Source: Sphingomonas taxi
GTDB lineage: Bacteria; Pseudomonadota; Alphaproteobacteria; Sphingomonadales; Sphingomonadaceae
NCBI RefSeq assembly: GCF_000764535.1
Contig: NZ_CP009571.1
Location: 1,364,001 to 1,428,000, forward strand
DNA length: 64,000 nucleotides
Direction of reading: 5' to 3'
Positions 56,220-63,673 of the stretch are shown piece by piece. The notes under the pieces were generated by a model. That model did not search any database, had not been told where the DNA came from, and saw only the letters and a list, made by a program, of their open reading frames with translations. Made by a program: the position numbers and the translations under genes. The stretch's first letter is position 1; every line of letters begins with the position of its first letter.

Positions 56220-56492
56220 TCAGGCTGCCGCGCCTCGCGTCGGGCCGACGCTCCAGTCACGTTCACCCTGCTCGATATCGCCGCGCCCGTCGGCCATGAA
56301 GCCCGGCGAGAAAGCTCCGTACAGGCTGTCCAGGACCGTGGCGGCATTGCTATGCCGCCAGAACGTGCACGATCCGTCGCCATGGGTCACCAGCGTGACG
56401 TCATCGCCTTCGCTCAACCCCACGCCCTTCGGCAGGCGCAAGGCCATCGAGTTGCCGGATTTGAACACCTTGGCGCGATATTCGTTACTCAT
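56220..56492 (-). CDS. vapB: VapB-family antitoxin (AbrB-type DNA-binding)
   Basis: A 90-residue antitoxin. The N-terminal swapped-hairpin AbrB/MazE fold is MSNEYRAKVFKSGNSMALRLPKGVGLSEGDDVTLV. The C-terminal half (VLDSLYGAFSPGFMADGRGDIEQGERDW) would wrap the toxin. It should repress its own promoter together with VapC; ATGTATATACAT and GTATAC lie directly upstream. It is divergent from a flavoprotein gene. Confidence 0.9.
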   Translation of the reverse strand: MSNEYRAKVFKSGNSMALRLPKGVGLSEGDDVTLVTHGDGSCTFWRHSNAATVLDSLYGAFSPGFMADGRGDIEQGERDWSVGPTRGAAA

Positions 56493-56502
56493 GACGGCCT
56501 CC

Positions 56503-56525
56503 GTATACACGGGATGTATATACAT
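56503..56525. promoter_or_regulatory. Candidate VapB operator
   Basis: GTATAC (56503-56508) and the perfect 12-base palindrome ATGTATATACAT (56514-56525) lie between vapB and the divergent flavoprotein gene. Tandem palindromes at this position are usual for AbrB-type antitoxin autoregulation and would affect both genes. Confidence 0.5.
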
Positions 56526-56543
56526 GACGATACAGGTGCAAGA

Positions 56544-57452
56544 TTGATCGACGATTGCATCATCATCGGCGCCGGCCCCGCGGGGTTGACCGCCGCCATC
56601 TATCTGGCGCGCTTCCATCTTTCGATCCGTCTGTTCGACAGCGGGTCGAGCCGGGCGGCGATGATTCCGTGTACGCACAACCATGCCGGCTACCCCGAGG
56701 GTATCGCCGGCAAGGATTTGCTCGGCCTGATGCTCGCGCAGGCGGAGAAATATGGCGCGCGGCGTGAGGAGAAGAAGGTCACCGCGATCGAACCCGACGG
56801 CGAGACGTTCGTCGTGGTTACCGATCACGGGCGCTATCGCGCGCGGACGGTGCTGCTGGCGACGGGAGTGGTCAACCATCGCCCGAACATCCCGCCGACG
56901 GTGCACGATCCGGCGCTGGAACGCGGCCTGTTCCGCTATTGCCCGATCTGCGACGGATATGAGGTCACCGACAAGCGTGTCGGCGTGATCGGCACCGGCG
57001 ACCACGGCATGCGCGAGGCGCTGTTCCTGCGCGGCTATACGCGCGACGTCACGCTGATCTCGCCCGAGGCGGAGCATCTGCTCGACGACGCCTGCGCGGC
57101 GAAGCTGGACAAGGCCGGCATCGCCCGTGTCCAGGGGCCGTGCGGCGGCTGGGCGATCGAGGGCGAACAGCTGGCGGTCGACACCGCGCGTGGGCGGATG
57201 GCGTTCGACAGCGTCTATCCGGCGCTGGGATCGCGCATCCGGTCGCGACTCGCGGTCGCGGCCGGTGCCCGTGCCACCGACGAAGGCTGTCTGGAGGTCG
57301 ACGATCACCAGCGCACAACCATCCCCGGCCTGTTCGCCGCCGGCGACGTCGTGAAAGGGCTCGATCAGATCAGCCATGCGATGGGCGAGGCCGGGGTCGC
57401 GGCGACGACGATCCGCAATCTGCTCAGCGAGCGCCAGCCGATCCGGCGCTGA
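56544..57452 (+). CDS. Thioredoxin-reductase-like FAD-dependent oxidoreductase
   Basis: A flavoprotein of about 302 residues. The FAD site is DDCIIIGAGPAGLTAAIYLARF, a redox-type CxxC sits in FRYCPICDGYEV, the NAD(P) site is VGVIGTGDHGMREALFL and the second FAD motif is TTIPGLFAAGDVV. It differs from standard TrxB in CPIC instead of CATC, and no thioredoxin gene is near. The TTG at 56544 is chosen because CAGGTG stands six bases upstream. An in-frame ATG at 56514 lies inside the candidate VapB operator and has only a poor ribosome site. Confidence 0.85.
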   Translation: MIDDCIIIGAGPAGLTAAIYLARFHLSIRLFDSGSSRAAMIPCTHNHAGYPEGIAGKDLLGLMLAQAEKYGARREEKKVTAIEPDGETFVVVTDHGRYRARTVLLATGVVNHRPNIPPTVHDPALERGLFRYCPICDGYEVTDKRVGVIGTGDHGMREALFLRGYTRDVTLISPEAEHLLDDACAAKLDKAGIARVQGPCGGWAIEGEQLAVDTARGRMAFDSVYPALGSRIRSRLAVAAGARATDEGCLEVDDHQRTTIPGLFAAGDVVKGLDQISHAMGEAGVAATTIRNLLSERQPIRR

Positions 57453-57456
57453 TGTT

Positions 57457-57587
57457 GGACGACATGGACAAGATGGACACCTTAATGGAAACGATCCACT
57501 CCGATCGTTTCCATTTCTGTGGTGATCGCGATCGTTCGATGAGAAAGAGCGAGCGGGGTATAGCAGAATAGGGAAGTGTAGGACAGC
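57457..57587 (+). repeat. Repeated structured intergenic element, copy 2
   Basis: Begins with three near-9-base repeats (TTGGACGAC, ATGGACAAG, ATGGACACC), then the hairpin GGAAACGAT-N8-ATCGTTTCC (57487-57512), CGATGAGAAAGA (57537-57548), TAGCAG and GTGTAGGACAGC (57576-57587). Distances from the first block to the hairpin arms (23 and 40 bases) equal those of copy 1. It lies between convergent genes, so it is not a promoter for either. Confidence 0.75.
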
Positions 57588-57669
57588 GTGGGGGAGGCGC
57601 CGCCCCATCGAGGGGGCGATATCGCATGAGCTGCGGTGGAGACGCACACTCGGCCGTCACGGGAGATTC

Positions 57670-57776
57670 GTCACCCCGGACTGGTTCCGGGGTCCACGCT
57701 GCGGCGAGGAGCAATGCCTGAGATCCAGCCGTTCTCTTGCGGCCCGGTGGATCCCGGAACAAGTCCGGGGTGACGG
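57670..57776. repeat. Facing palindromic repeat pair
   Basis: GTCACCCCGGACTGGTTCC and the inverse GGAACAAGTCCGGGGTGAC face each other across about 65 bases, downstream of the convergent rimM gene. Confidence 0.75.
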
Positions 57777-57826
57777 CTATCATGAGAAACCCGGGCGGAC
57801 CTCACCGCCGTGAAAGAGGTCGCGCG

Positions 57827-58330
57827 TCACTCGACGAAGTCGGCGTTCACCACCAGCCGGTCGGCGTTCCATTCGGGCACCGCGTCGGCGTTCATCGGGA
57901 CCATGAAGCGCTTGCCGTCGGGCCGTTCGATCTCGAGCACGTCGCCCGCGCCAAAATTCTCGATCAGCACGACCTGACCCAGTACGGTGCCGTCGGTCGA
58001 GACGGCGGGCAGGTTCAGCAGATCGGCGTGATAATATTCGCCCTCGGCCAGCGGCGGCAGCGCCGAACGCGGCACGGTCAGTTCAGTGCCGCGCAACGCC
58101 TCGGCGGCGTTGCGGTCGACGACCTCGGCGAAGCGCACGATCAGGCCGTTGTTGCCGGCCTGTGCCGACTTGAGCGTCAGCGCGCCATGGTTGAAGCTTT
58201 TGTAGCTGCCGAAATCCTCGGCGAAGACCTTGAGGCGCACCTGACCGTTCACGCCATGTGCGCCGATCACCACCGCGAGCGTGACGCTGGGCTCAGCCCG
58301 GCGATCCGCCGTCTCCTGCTGGGGCATCAT
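57827..58330 (-). CDS. rimM: 16S rRNA processing protein RimM
   Basis: Assembly factor for the 30S head. The 167-residue protein has the N-terminal RimM domain (VTLAVVIGAHGVNGQVRLKVFAEDFGSYKSF, ALRGTELTVPRSALPPLAEGEYYHADLL) and the C-terminal PRC barrel (TVLGQVVLIENFGAGDVLEIERPDGKRFMVPMNADAVPEWN). It is downstream of rpsP and overlaps a small open frame that starts at 58439. The usual next gene, trmD, is 2 kb away behind inserted genes. Confidence 0.97.
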   Translation of the reverse strand: MMPQQETADRRAEPSVTLAVVIGAHGVNGQVRLKVFAEDFGSYKSFNHGALTLKSAQAGNNGLIVRFAEVVDRNAAEALRGTELTVPRSALPPLAEGEYYHADLLNLPAVSTDGTVLGQVVLIENFGAGDVLEIERPDGKRFMVPMNADAVPEWNADRLVVNADFVE

Positions 58331-58439
58331 CGTCTCCCTCTGCGGGCTCGGTCGCCGACACGCCCTGGTTGGTGGCGTCGTCGGTGGCAGCGTCGTCGAG
58401 GTCGTCGGCGGCGGTGCGGGGATCAGGTGGAACGGCCAT
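58293..58439 (-). CDS. Small acidic protein between rpsP and rimM (48 residues)
   Basis: A short open frame beginning MAVPPDPRTAADDLDDAAT and ending in an acidic, Gly/Pro-rich tail. No family is recognised and no membrane segment is visible. An AGGAG site stands ten bases before the ATG, better than expected by chance. It overlaps the first 38 bases of rimM in another frame, so it could act by translational coupling. Its start codon lies in a perfect hairpin. It may be a real small protein or a leader frame that controls rimM. Confidence 0.5.
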   Translation of the reverse strand: MAVPPDPRTAADDLDDAATDDATNQGVSATEPAEGDDDAPAGDGGSPG

Positions 58440-58485
58440 GATGCGTCAACTCCTACGGATTGGAAGGGATCAACGCATCATGGCC
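58434..58485 (-). promoter_or_regulatory. RNA hairpin over the start codon of the small frame before rimM
   Basis: On the minus strand GGCCATGATGCGT (58485-58473) and ACGCATCATGGCC (58446-58434) are perfectly complementary over 13 bases. The 26-base loop contains AGGAG, and the 3' arm contains the ATG of the small open frame. It begins 12 bases after the rpsP stop. The arrangement suggests control of translation of the downstream genes; without a T run it is not a standard terminator. Confidence 0.6.
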
Positions 58486-58497
58486 GGCTTTCGATGC

Positions 58498-58917
58498 TTA
58501 CGCCTCGGTGGTCTCGGCGTCGGCGGCCGGAGCCTCCTCGGCGGCCGGGGCGGCGGCGGCCGCTGCGGCCTCTTCCTGCGCCTTCAGCTTCTCGGCACGC
58601 TCCTCGGCGCGCTCGGTCGCCTTCTCGCCCGGCTTGCCCTTGTTCGGGTTCGAGCGGGCGGCACGCTCACGCACGCCGGCGACGTCGAGGAAGCGGGCGA
58701 CGCGGTCGGTCGGCTGCGCGCCGTTCGACAGCCAATATTTCGCGCGCTCGGTGTCGAGCACGATGCGGTTCTCGGCGTCCTTGGCGAGGAGCGGATTGTA
58801 GTTGCCGATCTTCTCGATGAACTTGCCGTCGCGGGGCGAGCGCGCATCGGCGACGACGATGCGGTAGTAGGGACGCTTCTTCGAGCCACCGCGCGACAGG
58901 CGAATGCTGAGTGCCAT
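58498..58917 (-). CDS. rpsP: 30S ribosomal protein S16
   Basis: The 139-residue protein has the S16 core in its first 80 residues ([60 protein letters not shown]). A long charged and then Ala-rich tail follows (residues about 85-139), as in many alphaproteobacteria. It lies 40 bases downstream of ffh and upstream of the small frame and rimM. Confidence 0.97.
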   Translation of the reverse strand: MALSIRLSRGGSKKRPYYRIVVADARSPRDGKFIEKIGNYNPLLAKDAENRIVLDTERAKYWLSNGAQPTDRVARFLDVAGVRERAARSNPNKGKPGEKATERAEERAEKLKAQEEAAAAAAAPAAEEAPAADAETTEA

Positions 58918-58957
58918 TGTAGATATTCCTTCGTTCTAAGTCGGTTACGTTGATCTG

Positions 58958-60478
58958 TTATTTCTTCTTGAGAAGATTTTCGAAGCCGGGGGGCAGTTTG
59001 GGCATGCCGTCCTGGCCGCCGCCGAGGCCGGGGAGACCCTTGGGCAGGCCGCCGCCGGCCCCACCCCCGGCTTTCTCCATCATGTCGCCGAGGCCGGCGC
59101 CGCCGAGGGCATTGCCGAGGCCGGACATGCCGCCCCTCGGGCCACCCTTGCCGAGCATCGCCATCATGCCCTTGAGGCCGCCCATTTTCTTGATCTTCTT
59201 CATGGCGGTCGACATTTCCTGATGCATCTTCAGGACCTTGTTGACCTCCTGCACCGTCGTGCCGGAGCCTTTGGCGATGCGGATCTTGCGCTTGGCGTTG
59301 ATGAGTTCGGGCTTGGCGCGCTCCTTCAGCGTCATCGAGCCGATCATCGCTTCCATATGGATGAGCATCTTGTCGCCGCCCGCGGTGGCGAGCGCGCCTT
59401 GCGCCTTCTTCATCCCCGGCATCATGCCGGCGAGCGCGCCGAGGCCACCCATGCGGCGCATCTGCTGGAGCTGGCCGCGCAGGTCGTTCATGTCGAACTG
59501 ACCCTTGGCGAGCCGCGCGGTCATTCGCTCGGCGTCTTCCTGCTGGATCGATTCGGCGGCACGCTCGACGAGGCTGACGACGTCGCCCATGCCGAGGATG
59601 CGGCCGGCGACGCGGCTGGGGTGGAAGGCCTCGAGCGCGTCGAGCTTTTCGCCGGTGCCGGCAAACTTGATCGGCTTGCCGGTGACGGCGCGCATCGACA
59701 ATGCGGCACCGCCGCGCGCGTCGCCGTCCATCCGGGTCAGCACGACGCCGGTCAGCGGCACCTGTTCGGAGAAGTTCTGCGCGACGTTGACCGCGTCCTG
59801 ACCGGTCAGCGAATCGACGACAAGCAGGATTTCCTGCGGCGTAGCGATCTCCGCCACCGCCTTCATCTCGTCCATCAACGCCTGATCGACGTGCAGGCGA
59901 CCCGCGGTGTCGAGCATCAGCACGTCGAAGCCCTGGAGCTTGGCGGCCTGGAGCGCGCGGCGGGCGATATCGACCGGCTGCTGGCCGGCGATGATCGGCA
60001 GCGTCGCCACCTCGATCTGCGTACCCAGCGTCGCGAGCTGTTCCTGCGCATTGGGGCGATTGACGTCGAGCGACGCCATCAGCACCTTCTTGCGCTCGCG
60101 GGCGACGAGGCGCTTGGCGATCTTGGCGGTGGTCGTCGTCTTGCCCGAGCCCTGCAGGCCGACCATCATCACCACCGCGGGCGGTGTGACCGACAGTTCG
60201 AGCTCCGACGCGTCGGCGCCGAGCATCTCGACCAGCGCGTCGTTGACGATCTTGACGACCTGCTGCCCCGGCGTGACCGAGCGAAGCACGTTCTGGCCGA
60301 CCGCCTGTTCGGTGACCTTGTCGACGAAGCTGCGCGCCACCGGCAGCGCGACGTCGGCCTCGAGCAGCGCGACGCGCACTTCGCGCATCGCGGTCCGCAC
60401 ATCGGCCTCGGTCAGCGCGCCACGGCCACGCAGACGGTCGAATACTCCGCCTAGCCGGTCGCTCAGACTGTCGAACAT
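58958..60478 (-). CDS. ffh: Signal recognition particle protein Ffh
   Basis: GTPase that targets nascent membrane proteins with 4.5S RNA. The 506-residue protein has the N domain (MFDSLSDRLGGVFDRLRGRGALTEADV), the G domain (GLQGSGKTTTTAKIA, DTAGRLHVDQALMDE, LTRMDGDARGGAALS) and the methionine-rich M domain (FDMNDLRGQLQQMRRMGGLGALAGMMPGM). A Gly/Met tail follows. Its partner FtsY is encoded 2.2 kb away on the other strand. Confidence 0.98.
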   Translation of the reverse strand: MFDSLSDRLGGVFDRLRGRGALTEADVRTAMREVRVALLEADVALPVARSFVDKVTEQAVGQNVLRSVTPGQQVVKIVNDALVEMLGADASELELSVTPPAVVMMVGLQGSGKTTTTAKIAKRLVARERKKVLMASLDVNRPNAQEQLATLGTQIEVATLPIIAGQQPVDIARRALQAAKLQGFDVLMLDTAGRLHVDQALMDEMKAVAEIATPQEILLVVDSLTGQDAVNVAQNFSEQVPLTGVVLTRMDGDARGGAALSMRAVTGKPIKFAGTGEKLDALEAFHPSRVAGRILGMGDVVSLVERAAESIQQEDAERMTARLAKGQFDMNDLRGQLQQMRRMGGLGALAGMMPGMKKAQGALATAGGDKMLIHMEAMIGSMTLKERAKPELINAKRKIRIAKGSGTTVQEVNKVLKMHQEMSTAMKKIKKMGGLKGMMAMLGKGGPRGGMSGLGNALGGAGLGDMMEKAGGGAGGGLPKGLPGLGGGQDGMPKLPPGFENLLKKK

Positions 60479-60847
60479 CGCCTCGAAACCCTCATCAAGC
60501 CACGCAACGCAAAAGACGCCGGCGGGCGAAACCTCGCCGGCCAGCGTGCACCCTTGGGCGCTTCATCGATCGCATTCCGTGGAGGAACGTGCGGGGGCCT
60601 TAGGGGAAATCGCGGCGGGGCGCAAGGTTGGTGGATTCGGGGGGGCTTCGGGGAGTGGGGGGGGCGATGCGGAGACAGAGCCACTGCCCTGCCCCTTCGC
60701 CATCCTCCCCTTCGCCACCCTCCCCCTTCGTCATCCCGGTGGACGCCGGGACCCATGGACGCGGTGAACCCGGACGTTGCGCGCAACTATAGCCGAGTCG
60801 TGTCCATGGGTCCCGGCTTTCGCCGGGATGACGAAGGATAGGGCGCG
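60479..60847. other. Gap upstream of ffh: G-rich tract and palindromic pair
   Basis: No gene is seen. Close to ffh there is a GC-rich hairpin (GCCGGCG/CGCCGGC, about 60518-60540). At 60639-60664 the plus strand has runs of 7, 4 and 8 G with short spacers. At 60727-60838 a facing pair (TTCGTCATCCCGGTGGACGC and its counterpart TTTCGCCGGGATGACGAA) ends nine bases before the DUF924 stop. Confidence 0.6.
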
Positions 60848-61423
60848 TTACCAGCCGGCGTCGGGCTGCGCGAGATACGTCTCCTCCGCGCCGGTCGACT
60901 CGCGTCCCAGCGCGGCGTTGCGGCTCGGAAAGCGCCCGTACTTCGCGATGACGTCGCGATGGTCGCGGGCGAAGGCGAGGTTCTCCGCAATCCCCAGCGC
61001 CTCGAACTTCGCCACCGACAGATCCTGCATCGCGAGGTCTTCGGCGTGCATCAGCGGCATGTAGAGGAACACCCGCCGCTCGGGGGGATAGCGATCCTCC
61101 CAGACGTTGCCGATCGCGAGCCGGGTCAGTTCGAGCGCGAGGCCGTCGGCGGCGAACGCCTCGGCCGACCCGCGATGCAGGTTGCGCGAGAACTGGTCGA
61201 GCAGGATGATTGCCGCAAGCAGGGCGTCGGGATCGTCGCGCCACCCCTCCGCCCGCGCGCACAGCACGCCATCGCGCATCGCGCCGAACCGTTCGGCGAT
61301 CGTCCGATCGAGCGCGTCGTCCTTCGCGAATTGCTGTTTGCCGGTCAGCCCGAACCAGAAGTCGAGCACCGCCGCCGCCATGTCATGGACTTGACCGCCT
61401 TCGTTGACTAAATCGCCCGCCAT
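60848..61423 (-). CDS. DUF924 family protein
   Basis: A 191-residue all-helical protein of the DUF924 family: VLDFWFGLTGKQQFAKDDALDRTIAERFGAM near the start, LLDQFSRNLHRGSAEAFAAD, then FLYMPLMHAEDLAMQDLSV and DVIAKYGRFPSRNAALGRESTGAEETYL. The fold resembles TPR proteins and the function is unknown. The ATG at 61423 has GGGAG six bases upstream and lies in the same CATG as the start of the divergent mtaB gene. A second ATG at 61381 (MAAAVLDFWFG) is the alternative. Confidence 0.88.
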   Translation of the reverse strand: MAGDLVNEGGQVHDMAAAVLDFWFGLTGKQQFAKDDALDRTIAERFGAMRDGVLCARAEGWRDDPDALLAAIILLDQFSRNLHRGSAEAFAADGLALELTRLAIGNVWEDRYPPERRVFLYMPLMHAEDLAMQDLSVAKFEALGIAENLAFARDHRDVIAKYGRFPSRNAALGRESTGAEETYLAQPDAGW

Positions 61424-62738
61424 GTCTGCTCCCGCGCCAGAGGTGATCTCCCTCGGCTGCCGCCTCAACATCGCCGAGAGCGAAACGATCCGGACGCTCA
61501 TCGCCGGGCGGGATACCGTGGTCGTCAACTCGTGCGCAGTGACCAATGCCGCGGTCAAGGCGACGCGGGTCGCGATCCGCCGTGCCCGCCGCGCGCGGCC
61601 CGGCGCCGAGCTGGTCGTCACCGGCTGCGCTGCGCAGCTCGATCCCGCGGGCTTCGCGGCGATGCCCGAGGTCGACCGGGTGATCGGCAATGGCGAGAAG
61701 CTGCTGCCCGCCGCCTGGAACAGCCTCGCCCCCGTGGTGGTCGGCGACATCATGGCGCTGCGCGAGACCGCGCCGCATCTCGCCGCGAGCTTCACCGGCC
61801 ATGCCCGCGCCTTCGTCGAGGTGCAGAACGGCTGCGACCATCGCTGCACCTTCTGCGCGATCCCGTTCGGGCGCGGCCCGAGCCGGTCGGTGCCGGCGGG
61901 CGCGGTTGTCAAGCGGATCGCCGCGCTGGTCGACGCCGGCCATGCCGAGGTGGTGCTGACCGGGGTCGATTTGACCAGTTACGGCCACGATCTGCCCGGC
62001 GCGCCGACGCTGGGGATGCTGGTCGAGCGGATCCTGCGCCATGTGCCGAAACTGGCGCGGCTGCGGCTGTCGTCGCTCGATTCGATCGAGATCGACGAAC
62101 GCCTGTTCGAGCTGGTCACCGGCGAGGCGCGGGTGATGCCGCATCTCCATCTCTCCTTCCAGGCGGGCAACGACCTGATCCTCAAGCGGATGAAGCGACG
62201 GCACAGTCGCGCGCAGGCGGTGGCGACGGTGGCGCGGCTCAAGGCAGCGCGGCCGGATATCGCGATCGGCGCCGACCTGATCGCCGGCTTCCCGACCGAG
62301 GACGAGGCGATGTTCGCCGATACGCTGGCGCTGATCGACGATGCCGATATCGTCCATGGCCACATCTTCCCCTATTCGCCGCGCGCCGGCACGCCGGCGG
62401 CGCGGATGCCGCAGGTCGCGGCGGCGGCGATCAGGGCGCGCGCCGAGCGGTTGCGCGACGCGGCGGCGCGGCGCAAGGCGGCGTGGCTGGCGGCGCAGGT
62501 CGGATCGGTGCAGCAGGTGCTGCTCGAACGCCCCGGCGACCGCGGCCATGCCGGCACTTTCGCGGAAGTACGGCTCTCCCCCTTCCCCGTTCGGGCTGAG
62601 CCTGTCGAAGCCCTGCTCTCCACGAGCGTGACACCCGCGGAAGGCAGCTCTTCGACAGGCTCAGGGCGAACGGGAACGATCGCAGAGTTGCGCATCACCG
62701 CCGCCACCGACTCCCACCTTCTAGGTACGATGATATGA
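61422..62738 (+). CDS. mtaB: tRNA t6A37 methylthiotransferase MtaB
   Basis: Radical-SAM enzyme that adds a methylthio group to N6-threonylcarbamoyl-A37 of tRNA. The protein of about 438 residues has the N-terminal cluster-binding cysteines (ISLGCRLNIAES, VVNSCAVTN, VVTGCAAQ) and the radical-SAM motif NGCDHRCTFCAIPFGRGPSRS. LSSLDSIEIDERL and LHLSFQAGNDLILKRMKRRH mark the MtaB branch. Near the C-terminus a palindromic repeat (62587-62674) is read in frame and adds FPVRAEPVEALL...SSSTGSGRTG. The ATG at 61422 is preferred; TTG at 61404 is also open. The stop overlaps ftsY. Confidence 0.9.
   Translation: MSAPAPEVISLGCRLNIAESETIRTLIAGRDTVVVNSCAVTNAAVKATRVAIRRARRARPGAELVVTGCAAQLDPAGFAAMPEVDRVIGNGEKLLPAAWNSLAPVVVGDIMALRETAPHLAASFTGHARAFVEVQNGCDHRCTFCAIPFGRGPSRSVPAGAVVKRIAALVDAGHAEVVLTGVDLTSYGHDLPGAPTLGMLVERILRHVPKLARLRLSSLDSIEIDERLFELVTGEARVMPHLHLSFQAGNDLILKRMKRRHSRAQAVATVARLKAARPDIAIGADLIAGFPTEDEAMFADTLALIDDADIVHGHIFPYSPRAGTPAARMPQVAAAAIRARAERLRDAAARRKAAWLAAQVGSVQQVLLERPGDRGHAGTFAEVRLSPFPVRAEPVEALLSTSVTPAEGSSSTGSGRTGTIAELRITAATDSHLLGTMI
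62587..62674. repeat. Palindromic repeat inside the mtaB reading frame
   Basis: CCGTTCGGGCTGAGCCTGTC-GAAG (62587-62610) and the inverse CTTC-GACAGGCTCAGGGCGAACGG (62650-62673) enclose about 39 bases. This is a common intergenic repeat type of sphingomonads (GAGCCTGTCGAAG core), here translated within the C-terminal region of MtaB. Confidence 0.85.
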
Positions 62739-63673
62739 GCACCACCCCCACCTGGCACGAGCGGCTGCTCGGCGGCTTCAAGAAGACCTCGGACCGGTTG
62801 GTCGGCAATCTCGCGGGCCTCGGCGGCGCGCGGCTCGACGACGATACGCTCGACGAGGTCGAGGAGGCGCTGATCGCCTCCGACCTCGGCCCCGATACCG
62901 CGGGCAAGATCCGCACCCGGCTCGCCGAGGGGACGTTCGAGCGCAACATGGAGGAACTCGGCATCCGCCTCGTCGTCGCCGAGGAGGTCGAGAAGACGCT
63001 GGCGCGCGTCGCCACCCCGATCGAGGTGACCGCCTTCCCGCGGCCGCAGGTGATCCTCGTCATCGGCGTCAACGGATCGGGCAAGACGACGACGATCGCC
63101 AAGCTCGCGCATCTGCTGATGGAACAGGATTACGGCGTGATGCTCGCGGCGGGCGACACCTTCCGCGCCGCGGCGATCGGCCAGTTGCGCACCTGGGCGG
63201 AGCGGGTCGGCGTGCCGATCGTCACCGGCCCGGAGGGCGGCGATGCCGCCGGCGTCGTCTGGGACGCGGTGAAGAAGGCGACCGAGACCGGCATCGACGT
63301 GCTGATCGTCGACACCGCGGGCCGCCTGCAGAACAAGCGCGAGCTGATGGACGAGCTCGCCAAGATCCGCCGCGTGCTGGGGCGGATCAATCCGGCGAGC
63401 CCGCACGACGTCGTCCTCGTCCTCGATGCGACGACGGGCCAGAATGCGCTCAGCCAGATCGAGGTGTTCAAGGAGGTCGCCGGGGTCACCGGCCTCGTGA
63501 TGACCAAGCTCGACGGCACCGCGCGCGGCGGCGTGCTGGTCGCGGCGGCGGAGAAATACGGGCTGCCGATCCATGCGATCGGCGTCGGCGAAGGGATGAC
63601 CGACCTCAGGCCGTTCGACGCCAACGAGGTGGCGCGCATCATCGCCGGCGTCGATCAGGGGGTGCGCAAGTGA
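62735..63673 (+). CDS. ftsY: Signal recognition particle receptor FtsY
   Basis: Membrane-side partner of Ffh. The 312-residue protein has the N domain (WHERLLGGFKKTSDRLVGNLAGL) and the G domain: GVNGSGKTTTIAKLA, DTFRAAAIGQLRTWA, DTAGRLQNKRELMDEL and TKLDGTARGGVLVA. GVGEGMTDLRPFDANEVARIIAG closes it. It lacks the long acidic A domain of E. coli FtsY, as in many alphaproteobacteria. It overlaps mtaB by four bases and the next gene by four (GTGA). Confidence 0.97.
   Translation: MSTTPTWHERLLGGFKKTSDRLVGNLAGLGGARLDDDTLDEVEEALIASDLGPDTAGKIRTRLAEGTFERNMEELGIRLVVAEEVEKTLARVATPIEVTAFPRPQVILVIGVNGSGKTTTIAKLAHLLMEQDYGVMLAAGDTFRAAAIGQLRTWAERVGVPIVTGPEGGDAAGVVWDAVKKATETGIDVLIVDTAGRLQNKRELMDELAKIRRVLGRINPASPHDVVLVLDATTGQNALSQIEVFKEVAGVTGLVMTKLDGTARGGVLVAAAEKYGLPIHAIGVGEGMTDLRPFDANEVARIIAGVDQGVRK

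Larger units (their letters stand above)
57453..57826. other. Convergent gap between the flavoprotein gene and rimM
   Basis: It contains copy 2 of the repeated ~130-base element (57457-57587) and a facing palindromic pair (57670-57776: GTCACCCCGGACTGGTTCC and the inverse). A 39-codon open frame (57452-57571, MLDDMDKMDT...) overlaps the flavoprotein stop as TGATG. It runs through the repeated element and is not kept in the other copy, so I do not call it a gene. Confidence 0.65.

Noticed and set aside
57452..57571. 39-codon gene overlapping the flavoprotein stop
   Set aside because: It lies in the repeated element; the other copy stops after MDKMDT, so DNA or RNA rather than peptide seems conserved.
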